DNA from: Gammaproteobacteria bacterium | Lineage (GTDB): Bacteria > Pseudomonadota > Gammaproteobacteria > GRL18 | Assembly: GCA_030632625.1 (NCBI GenBank) | Contig: DAOVUK010000159.1 | Span: forward strand, 1-7,066 | Direction: 5' to 3' | DNA: 7,066 nucleotides | In this document: in pieces, positions 1 through 6,700 of the stretch | Position numbering within the stretch: position 1 is the first letter of the stretch | Layout: each line of letters opens with the position of its first letter | Made by a program: the position numbers and the translations under genes | Notes under the pieces: model-generated | The model's database searches: none | Told to the model about the DNA's origin: nothing | The model's input: the letters and a program-made list of their open reading frames with translations, nothing else

Positions 1-74
1 AATCATTCGGAGAAAAAAATCTGGTGGTTAAATTCGAACAATTGAAAAAGAAAGGTAAAGGTCGAAGATATTAG
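1..74 (+). CDS. Possible 3' end of a rightward gene (partial, uncertain)
   Basis: In the frame starting at base 3 there are 23 open codons ending at a TAG (72-74). The last residues read VVKFEQLKKKGKGRRY, a basic lysine/arginine-rich tail of a kind common at protein C-termini. The other two forward frames stop earlier (29-31 and 43-45). The family cannot be recognised from so little, and an open run of this length can arise by chance, so this is only a candidate. If real, the gene would converge on the lipid-enzyme gene that ends at 208. Confidence 0.22.
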   Translation, partial: SFGEKNLVVKFEQLKKKGKGRRY

Positions 75-207
75 CATTAAGTTAATTATTTTAGTGTTTT
101 TTACGAGTGCATTTTCCGATTAACTATTTAATTCTTTTTTGGTTAAACCGGCAAACAAGCTTTCTTTCATTATGGTATTAATCCATATCAGGTGAACAAC
201 AGATATT
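75..207. other. AT-rich intergenic stretch, no clear signal
   Basis: This short AT-rich stretch lies downstream of the leftward lipid-enzyme gene. It has two runs of six T on the + strand (97-102 and 135-140), but no GC-containing stem precedes either. The only local dyads are A/T-only (ATTAA/TTAAT just before the second run) or 5-bp arms (TATGG/CCATA around 173-190). I see no convincing intrinsic terminator for either strand, and no gene. Confidence 0.4.
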
Positions 208-3072
208 TTACTGCGCCAGATCGGGTTCATCGTAATGTCGCAGAATTTCAAATCTGGCTTCATCACGTAAACGAATTGCCTCATGCCATCCTGTCTTTTG
301 AGGATAAATGGGCTTGCCTATATTCACGCTTATTGCACCTCGTCTGGGATACCAGGTCGCTGCACCAAGAATCGATCGAGTACCGCGAAGTGTCAGTGGA
401 ATGACTGGTTTTTTTGTTTGTACTGCAGTAGTAAAAGCACCCATGAGGAAAGGGCGCAAGCCGGTTATTCGGGTAAAAGTTCCTTCAGGAAAAATAACCA
501 GAGAATGTCCCTTTTTTACCTGTTGCTGAAGTATTGCTGCATCGGCTGCACCACGCCGGATATCGAATCGCTCAACAAAAATGCAGCCAATGCGTTGCAG
601 AAACAATCGGGAGATCAATTTTTTTTCCAGTTCTTTTTTGGCCACAAAACTGAATGAACCCGGCAGAGCGGCCATGAGTATAATACCATCCAGATAACTG
701 ACATGATTGCAGACGAATATGGCTGCTTTATCATATGGTAGATTTTGTGTTCCATAAACCCTTAAAGGTGTACCTGTCACTAAACAAAACAGCCGTATTA
801 CTTTACGAATAAAACCCCTACGCCAGGAATATACCGGTAATAAAATGACTGTGAACCAGGTTATTGGTGCCAGAATGAAAAAAGTAATCCATGCCCAGAG
901 TGCAAATAAATTTTCCTGACTTCTGTGCCGTAATGACAGAAAAACTTTTCTTAATTGCGGCAGGAGGCTGACCGCCGCCACTCGAAGCAGCTGCAGACCA
1001 ATTGAACGATGGCTGCGATTTATTTGCCCCTGTTCATAGAGATCGCGACAAGCCGTTCGACGAATTTTACCACTGGAAGTTTTTAATACACTATGGGGTG
1101 GTAATAATAGTATTTCATCCGGGCTGCTGCCCAATAATATTCCGGAAGCGGTCTGATCGATCGCAGTATGTAATTGCTGCAGAATTTTAGTGTCAGATTC
1201 TCTGGTTTCGGCCAGAACGATAATTCGTTCAGTAGAAGTACTTTTATCATGTGTACCAAACACGGCAACACAGCCTTTTCGTACACCGGGAATTTCACCC
1301 ACTGCCTGTTCTATCTCATAGGGATAGATATTACGCCCGGCGCGAATAATAATTTCTTTACTACGACCTGTCAGATAGAGTTCACCAGCGGCCATATAAG
1401 CCAGATCGCCAGTTTCCAGCCACTCACCATCAAATAACAGACGGGTTTGTTCGGGGTTGTGAAAATAGCCGCTGGTGGCTGACGGACCCTGAAATTGTAA
1501 CTGTCCTAACCGGCGTTCAGGTAATTCGCGACCCACCTGATCAACAATACGGATCTGATAACCGGGCAAAGGCTGACCACAGGCTGCAAATTCAAGACAG
1601 GAGTCATTATTGTCTGCTGCTGATGGCGTTACAGCTTGTGCAATGCCTGAAAGCTGCAGGGGATCACGATGTACACGGTCGATCAAAGCGCCGCGTCCAG
1701 GTGGCGGGAATGCCAGGCCAACAGCACTTTCAGCCAGGCCATAGACGGGTGACAGAGCTTCAGGATGAAAACCATAGTGCTCAAAGCGGGCAGCAAAATC
1801 TCGCAGGCTATTGGGATTAACGGGCTCGGCACCATTGAAAGCCATTCGCCAGGAACTGAGATCCAGATCTTTTACATCCTCATCCCTGATCTTACTTAAA
1901 CAAAATTCATAAGCAAAATTAGGTGCTGCTGAAAGCGTGCCCTTATGCTTATGGATAGCCCAAAGCCATTGAGAGGGACGGGTTAAAAATGTCAGGGGCG
2001 ACATAAGCACTAAAGGTGAGGCATAATACAGGCTGCCGAGCCAGGCACCAATCAGCCCCATATCATGATATAGAGGTAACCAGCTGACAAAAACATCACT
2101 GGAACTTGCCTGAATCACTTGTCCCATAGCACGAATATTGGCTAATAAATTATTGTGAGTCAGCACAACACCTTTGGGTGTTCCGGTACTACCGGATGTG
2201 TATTGCAGAAAAGCAATATCCTTACCCTGTACTGGAATCGGTACAAACTGATTTTTTTGTTGTGTCAATTCATCTACTATCAGCACATGACGAAGATTAT
2301 TCACCTGAGCTTTTAACAGCTGAGCTGGTAATTTTGCTTCTTTAATGGTAATTAATAGTACGGTGCCGGCATTGTTCAGAATTTTTACATGGCGGCGTAA
2401 ATGTTCCTCAAGCTGTGAGGGACGTGTTGGCGGGTAGATAGGTACCGGGATTGCACCGATCAGAAGAATAGCAAAAAAGGTAAAAAGATAATCTTCTCCT
2501 GTGGGCAGCATGATGGTCACAGTCTGCCCGGACTCAACGCCATAATTCTGCAGACCTGCAGCTACTTTTCGAGCACCTTCATACAGATCCATATAGCTAA
2601 TGACCTGTGGCACATTCTCATCACCATAGAGGTAAATATGCGGGCGTTGCGGATGTTTTTTTACATGCCATTGCAGCACCTCGATGAGTGTTTGTGCGTG
2701 CTCAGGACTGGTCTCTATTGCCTCAATCTGAGCCAGCTCAAATCCGGCAAATTTGCTTGTTTCTTTTAAGCTGGAAGGTAAACCAGGCGCATTCATCACA
2801 CCTTGTAATAAATCTCCGGGTGTTTCAGCAGTTGCTAACAATTTTTCCGGTAATCTCACCTGGAATCTTCGTTCAATACGCTGCAGCAATTCAACTCTGG
2901 ATAAACTGTCCAGCTGTAAATCCCGATCCAGCATGCTATCCAGACTAATCGCCTGCAAAGGCCGTTTCCCATGATGCATTTCAACAGCCAGCTGGATGAC
3001 GATGTGTAGTATTAAATCAGCCACTTCCGTTTGTTTAAGCGGATTGTGCTTATTGTCTGTTGGTGGAGTCAT
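208..3072 (-). CDS. ACP - fatty-acyl-AMP ligase - PlsC-type acyltransferase fusion protein
   Basis: This 954-residue protein probably activates a fatty acid with ATP, loads it on its own carrier domain and transfers it to a (lyso)phospholipid or related acceptor at the inner membrane. Residues ~13-95 are an acyl carrier domain with the DSL motif (Ser56 is the phosphopantetheine site). Residues ~118-680 are an adenylate-forming module: YTSGSTGTPKG at 291-301, SWLPLYHDMGLIG at 330-342 (the HDMGLIG form is typical of fatty-acyl-AMP ligases), YGLAES at 444-449, TGD at 554-556, GRSKEIIIRAGRN from 569, and the expected catalytic Lys669 in KTSSGK. Residues ~721-747 are strongly hydrophobic, a likely membrane anchor or hairpin. 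Residues ~765-954 are a glycerolipid acyltransferase with H790-x4-D795, GCIFVER (829-835), FPEGT (861-865) and an IPL block near 891. All catalytic motifs are present. E. coli Aas joins similar activities with the acyltransferase first and no ACP. ATG at 3072 is preferred over the TTG at 3075 because the weak AGTGAG ribosome site is spaced better for it. The acceptor is unknown. Confidence 0.9.
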   Translation of the reverse strand: MTPPTDNKHNPLKQTEVADLILHIVIQLAVEMHHGKRPLQAISLDSMLDRDLQLDSLSRVELLQRIERRFQVRLPEKLLATAETPGDLLQGVMNAPGLPSSLKETSKFAGFELAQIEAIETSPEHAQTLIEVLQWHVKKHPQRPHIYLYGDENVPQVISYMDLYEGARKVAAGLQNYGVESGQTVTIMLPTGEDYLFTFFAILLIGAIPVPIYPPTRPSQLEEHLRRHVKILNNAGTVLLITIKEAKLPAQLLKAQVNNLRHVLIVDELTQQKNQFVPIPVQGKDIAFLQYTSGSTGTPKGVVLTHNNLLANIRAMGQVIQASSSDVFVSWLPLYHDMGLIGAWLGSLYYASPLVLMSPLTFLTRPSQWLWAIHKHKGTLSAAPNFAYEFCLSKIRDEDVKDLDLSSWRMAFNGAEPVNPNSLRDFAARFEHYGFHPEALSPVYGLAESAVGLAFPPPGRGALIDRVHRDPLQLSGIAQAVTPSAADNNDSCLEFAACGQPLPGYQIRIVDQVGRELPERRLGQLQFQGPSATSGYFHNPEQTRLLFDGEWLETGDLAYMAAGELYLTGRSKEIIIRAGRNIYPYEIEQAVGEIPGVRKGCVAVFGTHDKSTSTERIIVLAETRESDTKILQQLHTAIDQTASGILLGSSPDEILLLPPHSVLKTSSGKIRRTACRDLYEQGQINRSHRSIGLQLLRVAAVSLLPQLRKVFLSLRHRSQENLFALWAWITFFILAPITWFTVILLPVYSWRRGFIRKVIRLFCLVTGTPLRVYGTQNLPYDKAAIFVCNHVSYLDGIILMAALPGSFSFVAKKELEKKLISRLFLQRIGCIFVERFDIRRGAADAAILQQQVKKGHSLVIFPEGTFTRITGLRPFLMGAFTTAVQTKKPVIPLTLRGTRSILGAATWYPRRGAISVNIGKPIYPQKTGWHEAIRLRDEARFEILRHYDEPDLAQ

Positions 3073-3078
3073 CAATCG

Positions 3079-3084
3079 CTCACT
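3079..3084 (-). promoter_or_regulatory. Weak ribosome binding site of the lipid-enzyme gene
   Basis: AGTGAG on the minus strand lies 6 nt before the ATG at 3072 but only 3 nt before the TTG at 3075. It is a poor Shine-Dalgarno match, but its spacing favours the ATG as the start. Confidence 0.4.
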
Positions 3085-3101
3085 ATTGGAAGTAAATGCT
3101 C

Positions 3102-3129
3102 ATTATAAGAGTTGTTTATGTCCTGTAAA
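3102..3129 (-). promoter_or_regulatory. Sigma70-type promoter of the lipid-enzyme gene
   Basis: On the minus strand, TTTACA (3129-3124) and a perfect TATAAT (3107-3102) are separated by 16 nt. Transcription would start near 3095, giving a leader of about 20 nt before the ATG at 3072. The -35 hexamer lies inside the 24-bp palindrome at 3121-3144, so a protein bound there would be expected to interfere with RNA polymerase. Confidence 0.65.
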
Positions 3130-3144
3130 TTTAAATATACAGGA
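3121..3144. promoter_or_regulatory. 24-bp operator-like palindrome over the -35 of the lipid-enzyme promoter
   Basis: Arms TCCTGTA (3121-3127) and TACAGGA (3138-3144) surround a centred ATTTAAAT (3129-3136). Eleven of twelve symmetric base pairs match; only the A/A pair at 3128/3137 does not. Its size and place over the -35 fit a dimeric repressor operator. It is not a LexA box, because CTG and CAG are 14 bp apart rather than 10. The regulator is not identifiable from this window. Confidence 0.6.
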
Positions 3145-3280
3145 TGATTCATAATAGCTCCATATTTTAATCATAACAAAATCCGCTGCTTCTTTTCTGC
3201 TAAATCAATGCTGGGAATATCTTCCTCTTAAGAGCGCCTGTCTTTGTGATGCTCCGTGTGAATGCTAATATGGCCGTTAT

Positions 3281-3309
3281 TTGATAAACATGTAAATACA
3301 AACTATATT
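3281..3309 (+). promoter_or_regulatory. Sigma70-type promoter of the PilZ gene
   Basis: TTGATA (3281-3286) and TATATT (3304-3309) are separated by exactly 17 nt; each hexamer matches the consensus at five of six bases. Transcription would begin near 3316, leaving a leader of about 40 nt before the ATG at 3358. A weaker alternative lies upstream: TTGTGA at 3244-3249, then after 16 nt TAATAT at 3266-3271, with an extended -10 TG. Confidence 0.6.
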
Positions 3310-3313
3310 TGTA
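3297..3313. promoter_or_regulatory. 17-bp dyad over the -10 of the PilZ promoter
   Basis: Perfect 6-bp arms TACAAA (3297-3302) and TTTGTA (3308-3313) flank CTATA, so the -10 hexamer lies within the dyad. A repressor site is possible. A+T-rich promoter DNA gives such dyads by chance more often than coding DNA, so this is weaker evidence than the palindrome at 3121-3144. Confidence 0.3.
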
Positions 3314-3346
3314 GCAGAAGGATAACTATAATCAATCCACAGGTCT

Positions 3347-3356
3347 AAGGGAGGAG
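3347..3356 (+). promoter_or_regulatory. Strong ribosome binding site of the PilZ gene
   Basis: The purine run AAGGGAGGAG ends one base before the ATG at 3358. Pairing through AAGGG gives a 6-nt spacer and pairing through GGAGG gives 3 nt. An in-frame TAA at 3346-3348 excludes any earlier start, so the ATG at 3358 is the only reasonable one. Confidence 0.75.
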
Positions 3357-3357
3357 T

Positions 3358-3678
3358 ATGAAAACTCGTCAATTTACCCGCTATTCTACCGATATTCCGG
3401 TTTCTATTGTCATTGATCATATGCTTGGTGAACACCAACTCTATTTGCAGAATATCAGTCAGGGCGGGCTTTGTTTTAATGCTCATGGCGGCATCGATCG
3501 TGAGACTCAGCTGAATATTAATCTTTCAATTCCCGGTCATTCTTGTGATGCCAGAGGTAAAATAGCCTGGTGTAAAACACTGGAGCAGGGCCAGTGTCAA
3601 CTGGGCATCATGTTTGAACATCAAATGACACAATCTGATATAGAAAAATGCTCCATCAGCATTAATGCCACAAAATAA
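3358..3678 (+). CDS. Single-domain PilZ protein (predicted c-di-GMP receptor)
   Basis: This 106-residue cytoplasmic protein is almost entirely one PilZ domain. Both ligand-binding motifs are present: RxxxR at Arg4-Arg8 (RQFTR) and [D/N]xSxxG at Asn32-Ser34-Gly37 (NISQGG). The C-terminal half has the usual barrel pattern, with GKIAWC (67-72) and QLGIMF (81-86). There is no signal peptide, membrane segment or second domain, so it probably acts by binding a partner when c-di-GMP rises; adaptor roles in motility, pili or polysaccharide export are known for such proteins. It carries five cysteines (39, 63, 72, 80, 98), rather many for its size. It has its own promoter and strong ribosome site, is divergent from the lipid-enzyme gene and converges on nifJ, so it is probably transcribed alone. 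The target is unknown. Confidence 0.9.
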   Translation: MKTRQFTRYSTDIPVSIVIDHMLGEHQLYLQNISQGGLCFNAHGGIDRETQLNINLSIPGHSCDARGKIAWCKTLEQGQCQLGIMFEHQMTQSDIEKCSISINATK

Positions 3679-3705
3679 AGTGCTTCTCTGCACAGGAAAA
3701 GGCTG

Positions 3706-3752
3706 GATTGTGTGTAACTATTCAGCGTTACGCTGAGTAGTTACGATTGTGT
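3706..3752. mobile_element. 31-bp hairpin flanked by 8-bp direct repeats; possible relic of an IS66-like element or minimal MITE
   Basis: GATTGTGT occurs at 3706-3713 and again at 3745-3752. Exactly between the copies lie two inverted 14-bp arms, GTAACTATTCAGCG (3714-3727) and its complement (3731-3744), separated by only TTA. The arms differ at one base. Direct repeats touching the outer ends of an inverted repeat are the signature of transposition with target duplication. Eight-bp duplications and ends beginning GTAA are hallmarks of the IS66 family, so the structure could be two IS tips left after internal deletion. There is no coding capacity. The family assignment is an inference from these two features. 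Confidence 0.5.
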
Positions 3753-3757
3753 CTTTT
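3714..3757 (+). terminator. Possible terminator hairpin between the PilZ gene and nifJ
   Basis: The 14-bp stem with a 3-nt loop sits 35 nt after the PilZ stop, between two convergent genes. In the + transcript all pairs form, including one U-G wobble; in the - transcript the same position is a C-A mismatch, so the hairpin is better suited to the + direction. It is followed by GATTGTGTCTTTT rather than an immediate U-tract, so it is an imperfect intrinsic terminator. It could simply block read-through or protect 3' ends. Confidence 0.4.
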
Positions 3758-3786
3758 CTGATTTCCCTGTCTTGTGTCAGAATTTG

Positions 3787-6700
3787 CTAATGATTATTGA
3801 TTTTCTCTTTAACGGCTGCAGTTCCGGAGCTTTCATCCCAATCCATTTCTGCTAACTGTTTGAAAAAATGGTAGCGTTGTGTTATTTCATGCTGGGCCTG
3901 TTGTGAGAGTTTTTCTGCATATTCAGGATGTGTTTGCCACAGCATACTAAAGCGGGTTTCTGTCTGCATATATTCTTTGTAGGGCACTGACGGTTCCTTT
4001 GAATCAAGACGCATGGGATTTTCACCCTGCTGGATTCGTTTGGGATCAAAGCGGAACAACAGCCAATGACCACTATCAACAGCTAATTTTTGCTGCTGCA
4101 GACTGTTTTTCATGTCTATGCCGTGGGAAATGCACGGTGCATAGGCAATGATGAGTGATGGTCCATGATGAGCTTCAGCTTCTATGTAAGTACGCAGGGT
4201 TTGCACATCTTTGGCACCCAGGGCAATATTGGCAACATAGACATTTTCGTAGGCCATGGCCAGTAGCGCCAGATCTTTTTTTGCATTGGCTTTACCACCC
4301 GCTGAGTATTTTGCAATGGCACCTCTGGGAGTTGCCTTGGAGGTCTGGCCGCCGGTATTTGAGTATACCTCGGTATCCAGCACCAGAATATTCACGTCTC
4401 GTCCGGAAGCCAGCACATGATCCACACCGCCGTAACCTATGTCGTAAGCCCAGCCATCGCCACCGATGAGCCAGACGCTTTTGCGGCAAAGATTACCGGC
4501 AAGCTGGGATAAACTTGAGGCCCGGGGATCAGTGTGTATTTCGAGCTGTTTTTTTAACTGTGCCACTCGCTGACGTTGTTCATAAATGCCGGCTTCGTCA
4601 GACTGATCGGCATTCAGTATGTTAGCCACCAGAGCGGCATCCAGCGGGGGATTAAGTGCTTCGAGCATTTCTCGGGCATGTTCAGTCTGCTGATCAATCG
4701 CAACGCGCATACCAAAACCAAATTCAGCGTTATCTTCAAACAGTGAGTTGTTCCATGCCGGCCCGCGACCTTCAGCATTATGAGTCCAGGGAGTGGTCGG
4801 CAGATTGCCGCCAAAAATCGAAGAACAGCCCGTTGCATTGGCAACAATCATACGATCGCCGAATAATTGTGTGGCCAGTTTGATATAGGGTGTTTCACCA
4901 CAACCCAGGCAGGCACCGGAAAACTCAAAAAGAGGCTGCAATACCATGGAGCCCTTGATGGTATTGATTTTTAATGCCTTGCGATCATACTCGGGTAAAC
5001 TAAGAAAGAATTCCCAGTTTTCCCGCTCCTGTTCCCGTAGAGGTGGTTGCGGAGCCATATTAAGTGCCTTGTGCTCAGGGTCAGCCTTATCACGGATTGG
5101 GCAGATATCAACACACAGGCCGCAACCCGTACAGTCCTCAGGTGCCACCTGATAGGTGATATGCATATCAGCAGGAAATCCCTTGCCTTTCATTGCTGTG
5201 TGTTTAAATGTTTGTGGTGCCTGAGCCAGTTCTTTTTGAGAAAATATTTTACTGCGGATTGCTGCGTGGGGACATATCAGCGGGCATTTGCCACACTGCG
5301 AACACAGGTCAATATCCAGTACCGGGATCTCATCGGCAAGGTTACGTTTTTCATAGGCCGCTGTCCCCACTGGAAAGGTACCATCCACAGGCAGTAAACT
5401 CACTGGTATTTCATTTCCCCGACCGGCAATGATCTCAGCGGTGACATTTTTTACAAATGCCGGAGCAGATTCAGCAACCGGTGACGGGATCTCAAAGTCA
5501 CTACTGACCTGAGCGGGCACTGCAACAGCATGCAGGCTGGCCAGACTCTCATCAATTGCCTGAAAATTAACATCAAGTATGTGTGAACCTTTTTTGCCAT
5601 AACTTTTCTCTACAGCAGCCTTGATTTCATCAATCGCACGGTCTTTTGGGAGAATGTTGGAGATAGCAAAAAAACAGGTTTGCATAATGGTATTAATACG
5701 TTTGCCCAGACCGGTTTTGCGGGCGACTGCATAGGCATCAATACAATAAAAACTAATGTGTTTGTCTATCATCTGCTGCTGCATGGATACCGGCAGGGTA
5801 TCCCATACCTGATCCGCCGCTACCGTGGAATTGAGTAAAAACACCGCCTTATCAGCTGCTTTATCCAGCATGTTATAGCGTTGCAGAAAAATAGTCTGGT
5901 GACAGGCGACAAAATTGGCATCGTTATCTTCAATCAGATAGGTCGAATGAATTGCTTTTGGGCCAAAACGAAGATGGGATATGGTCACGGCGCCGGATTT
6001 TTTGGAATCATAAACAAAATAGCCCTGTACAAATAAATCAGTTTGCTCACCGATAATTTTGATGCTGTTTTTATTTGCACTGACCGTACCATCACTGCCC
6101 AGGCCATAAAACAGTGCCTGAAAAGTATCATTGTGGGCATCGGTACGAAAGCTGTTATCCCATTCCAGGCTGGTATGGCTGACATCGTCATGGATACCTA
6201 CGGTAAAATGGTTTTTCGGCTGTGTTTTTTTGAGTTCATCATATACTGCTTTGACCATCATCGGGGTGAATTCCTTGGATGACAGCCCGTAACGCCCGCC
6301 GATAATGCCGGGCATCACCTCAAATTTACCAGAACCGGAGTAAAAATTTTGTGCGATGGCGGTTAACACGTCCTTATACAACGGCTCGCCGTTTGCACCG
6401 GGTTCTTTGGTGCGGTCCAGAACAGCAATGCTCCGACAACTATCAGGCAGGGCCGCGAGCAATGCCTGGTCATCAAATGGACGATACAGACGCACTTTGA
6501 TCAAGCCAATTTTTTCACCCTGTTGAGTCAGATATTGAACAGTTTCTGCAACCGTTTCCGCACCGGATCCCATGAGTATAATAACTCGCTCCGCCGTGTC
6601 ACTGCCCAGATATTGAAACAACTGATAAGTGCGTCCTGTGAGTCCGGCGAAACGATTCATTATGTGCTGAACAATAGCCGGCATCTTTTCATAATAAGGA

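Noticed and set aside
120..207. Intrinsic terminator for the lipid-enzyme gene
   Set aside because: Only 5-bp or A/T-only dyads are found, and none is followed by a U-tract on the minus strand.
3121..3144. LexA/SOS box reading of the palindrome
   Set aside because: LexA sites need CTG and CAG 10 bp apart; here they are 14 bp apart.
3245..3265. Repeated TGTGA-like words (3245-3249 and 3257-3261) resembling a CRP site
   Set aside because: They are direct, not inverted, repeats with 12-bp periodicity. The TGTGA-N6-TCACA symmetry of a CRP/FNR-type site is absent.
3277..3486. 69-codon leftward reading frame over the PilZ promoter and gene
   Set aside because: It overlaps a clear PilZ gene on the opposite strand and has no recognisable motif or plausible ribosome site.
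3672..3693. Leftward hairpin GTGC-N6-GCAC followed by TTTATTTT on the minus strand, a candidate nifJ terminator
   Set aside because: The stem is only 4 bp and it overlaps the PilZ stop codon. The U-rich tract alone does not make a convincing terminator, although weak read-through control is possible.
4155..4469. 104-codon rightward reading frame inside nifJ, and similar antisense frames elsewhere in both large genes
   Set aside because: These are antisense shadows of strongly conserved coding sequence. Their compositions are atypical and they show no domain features.
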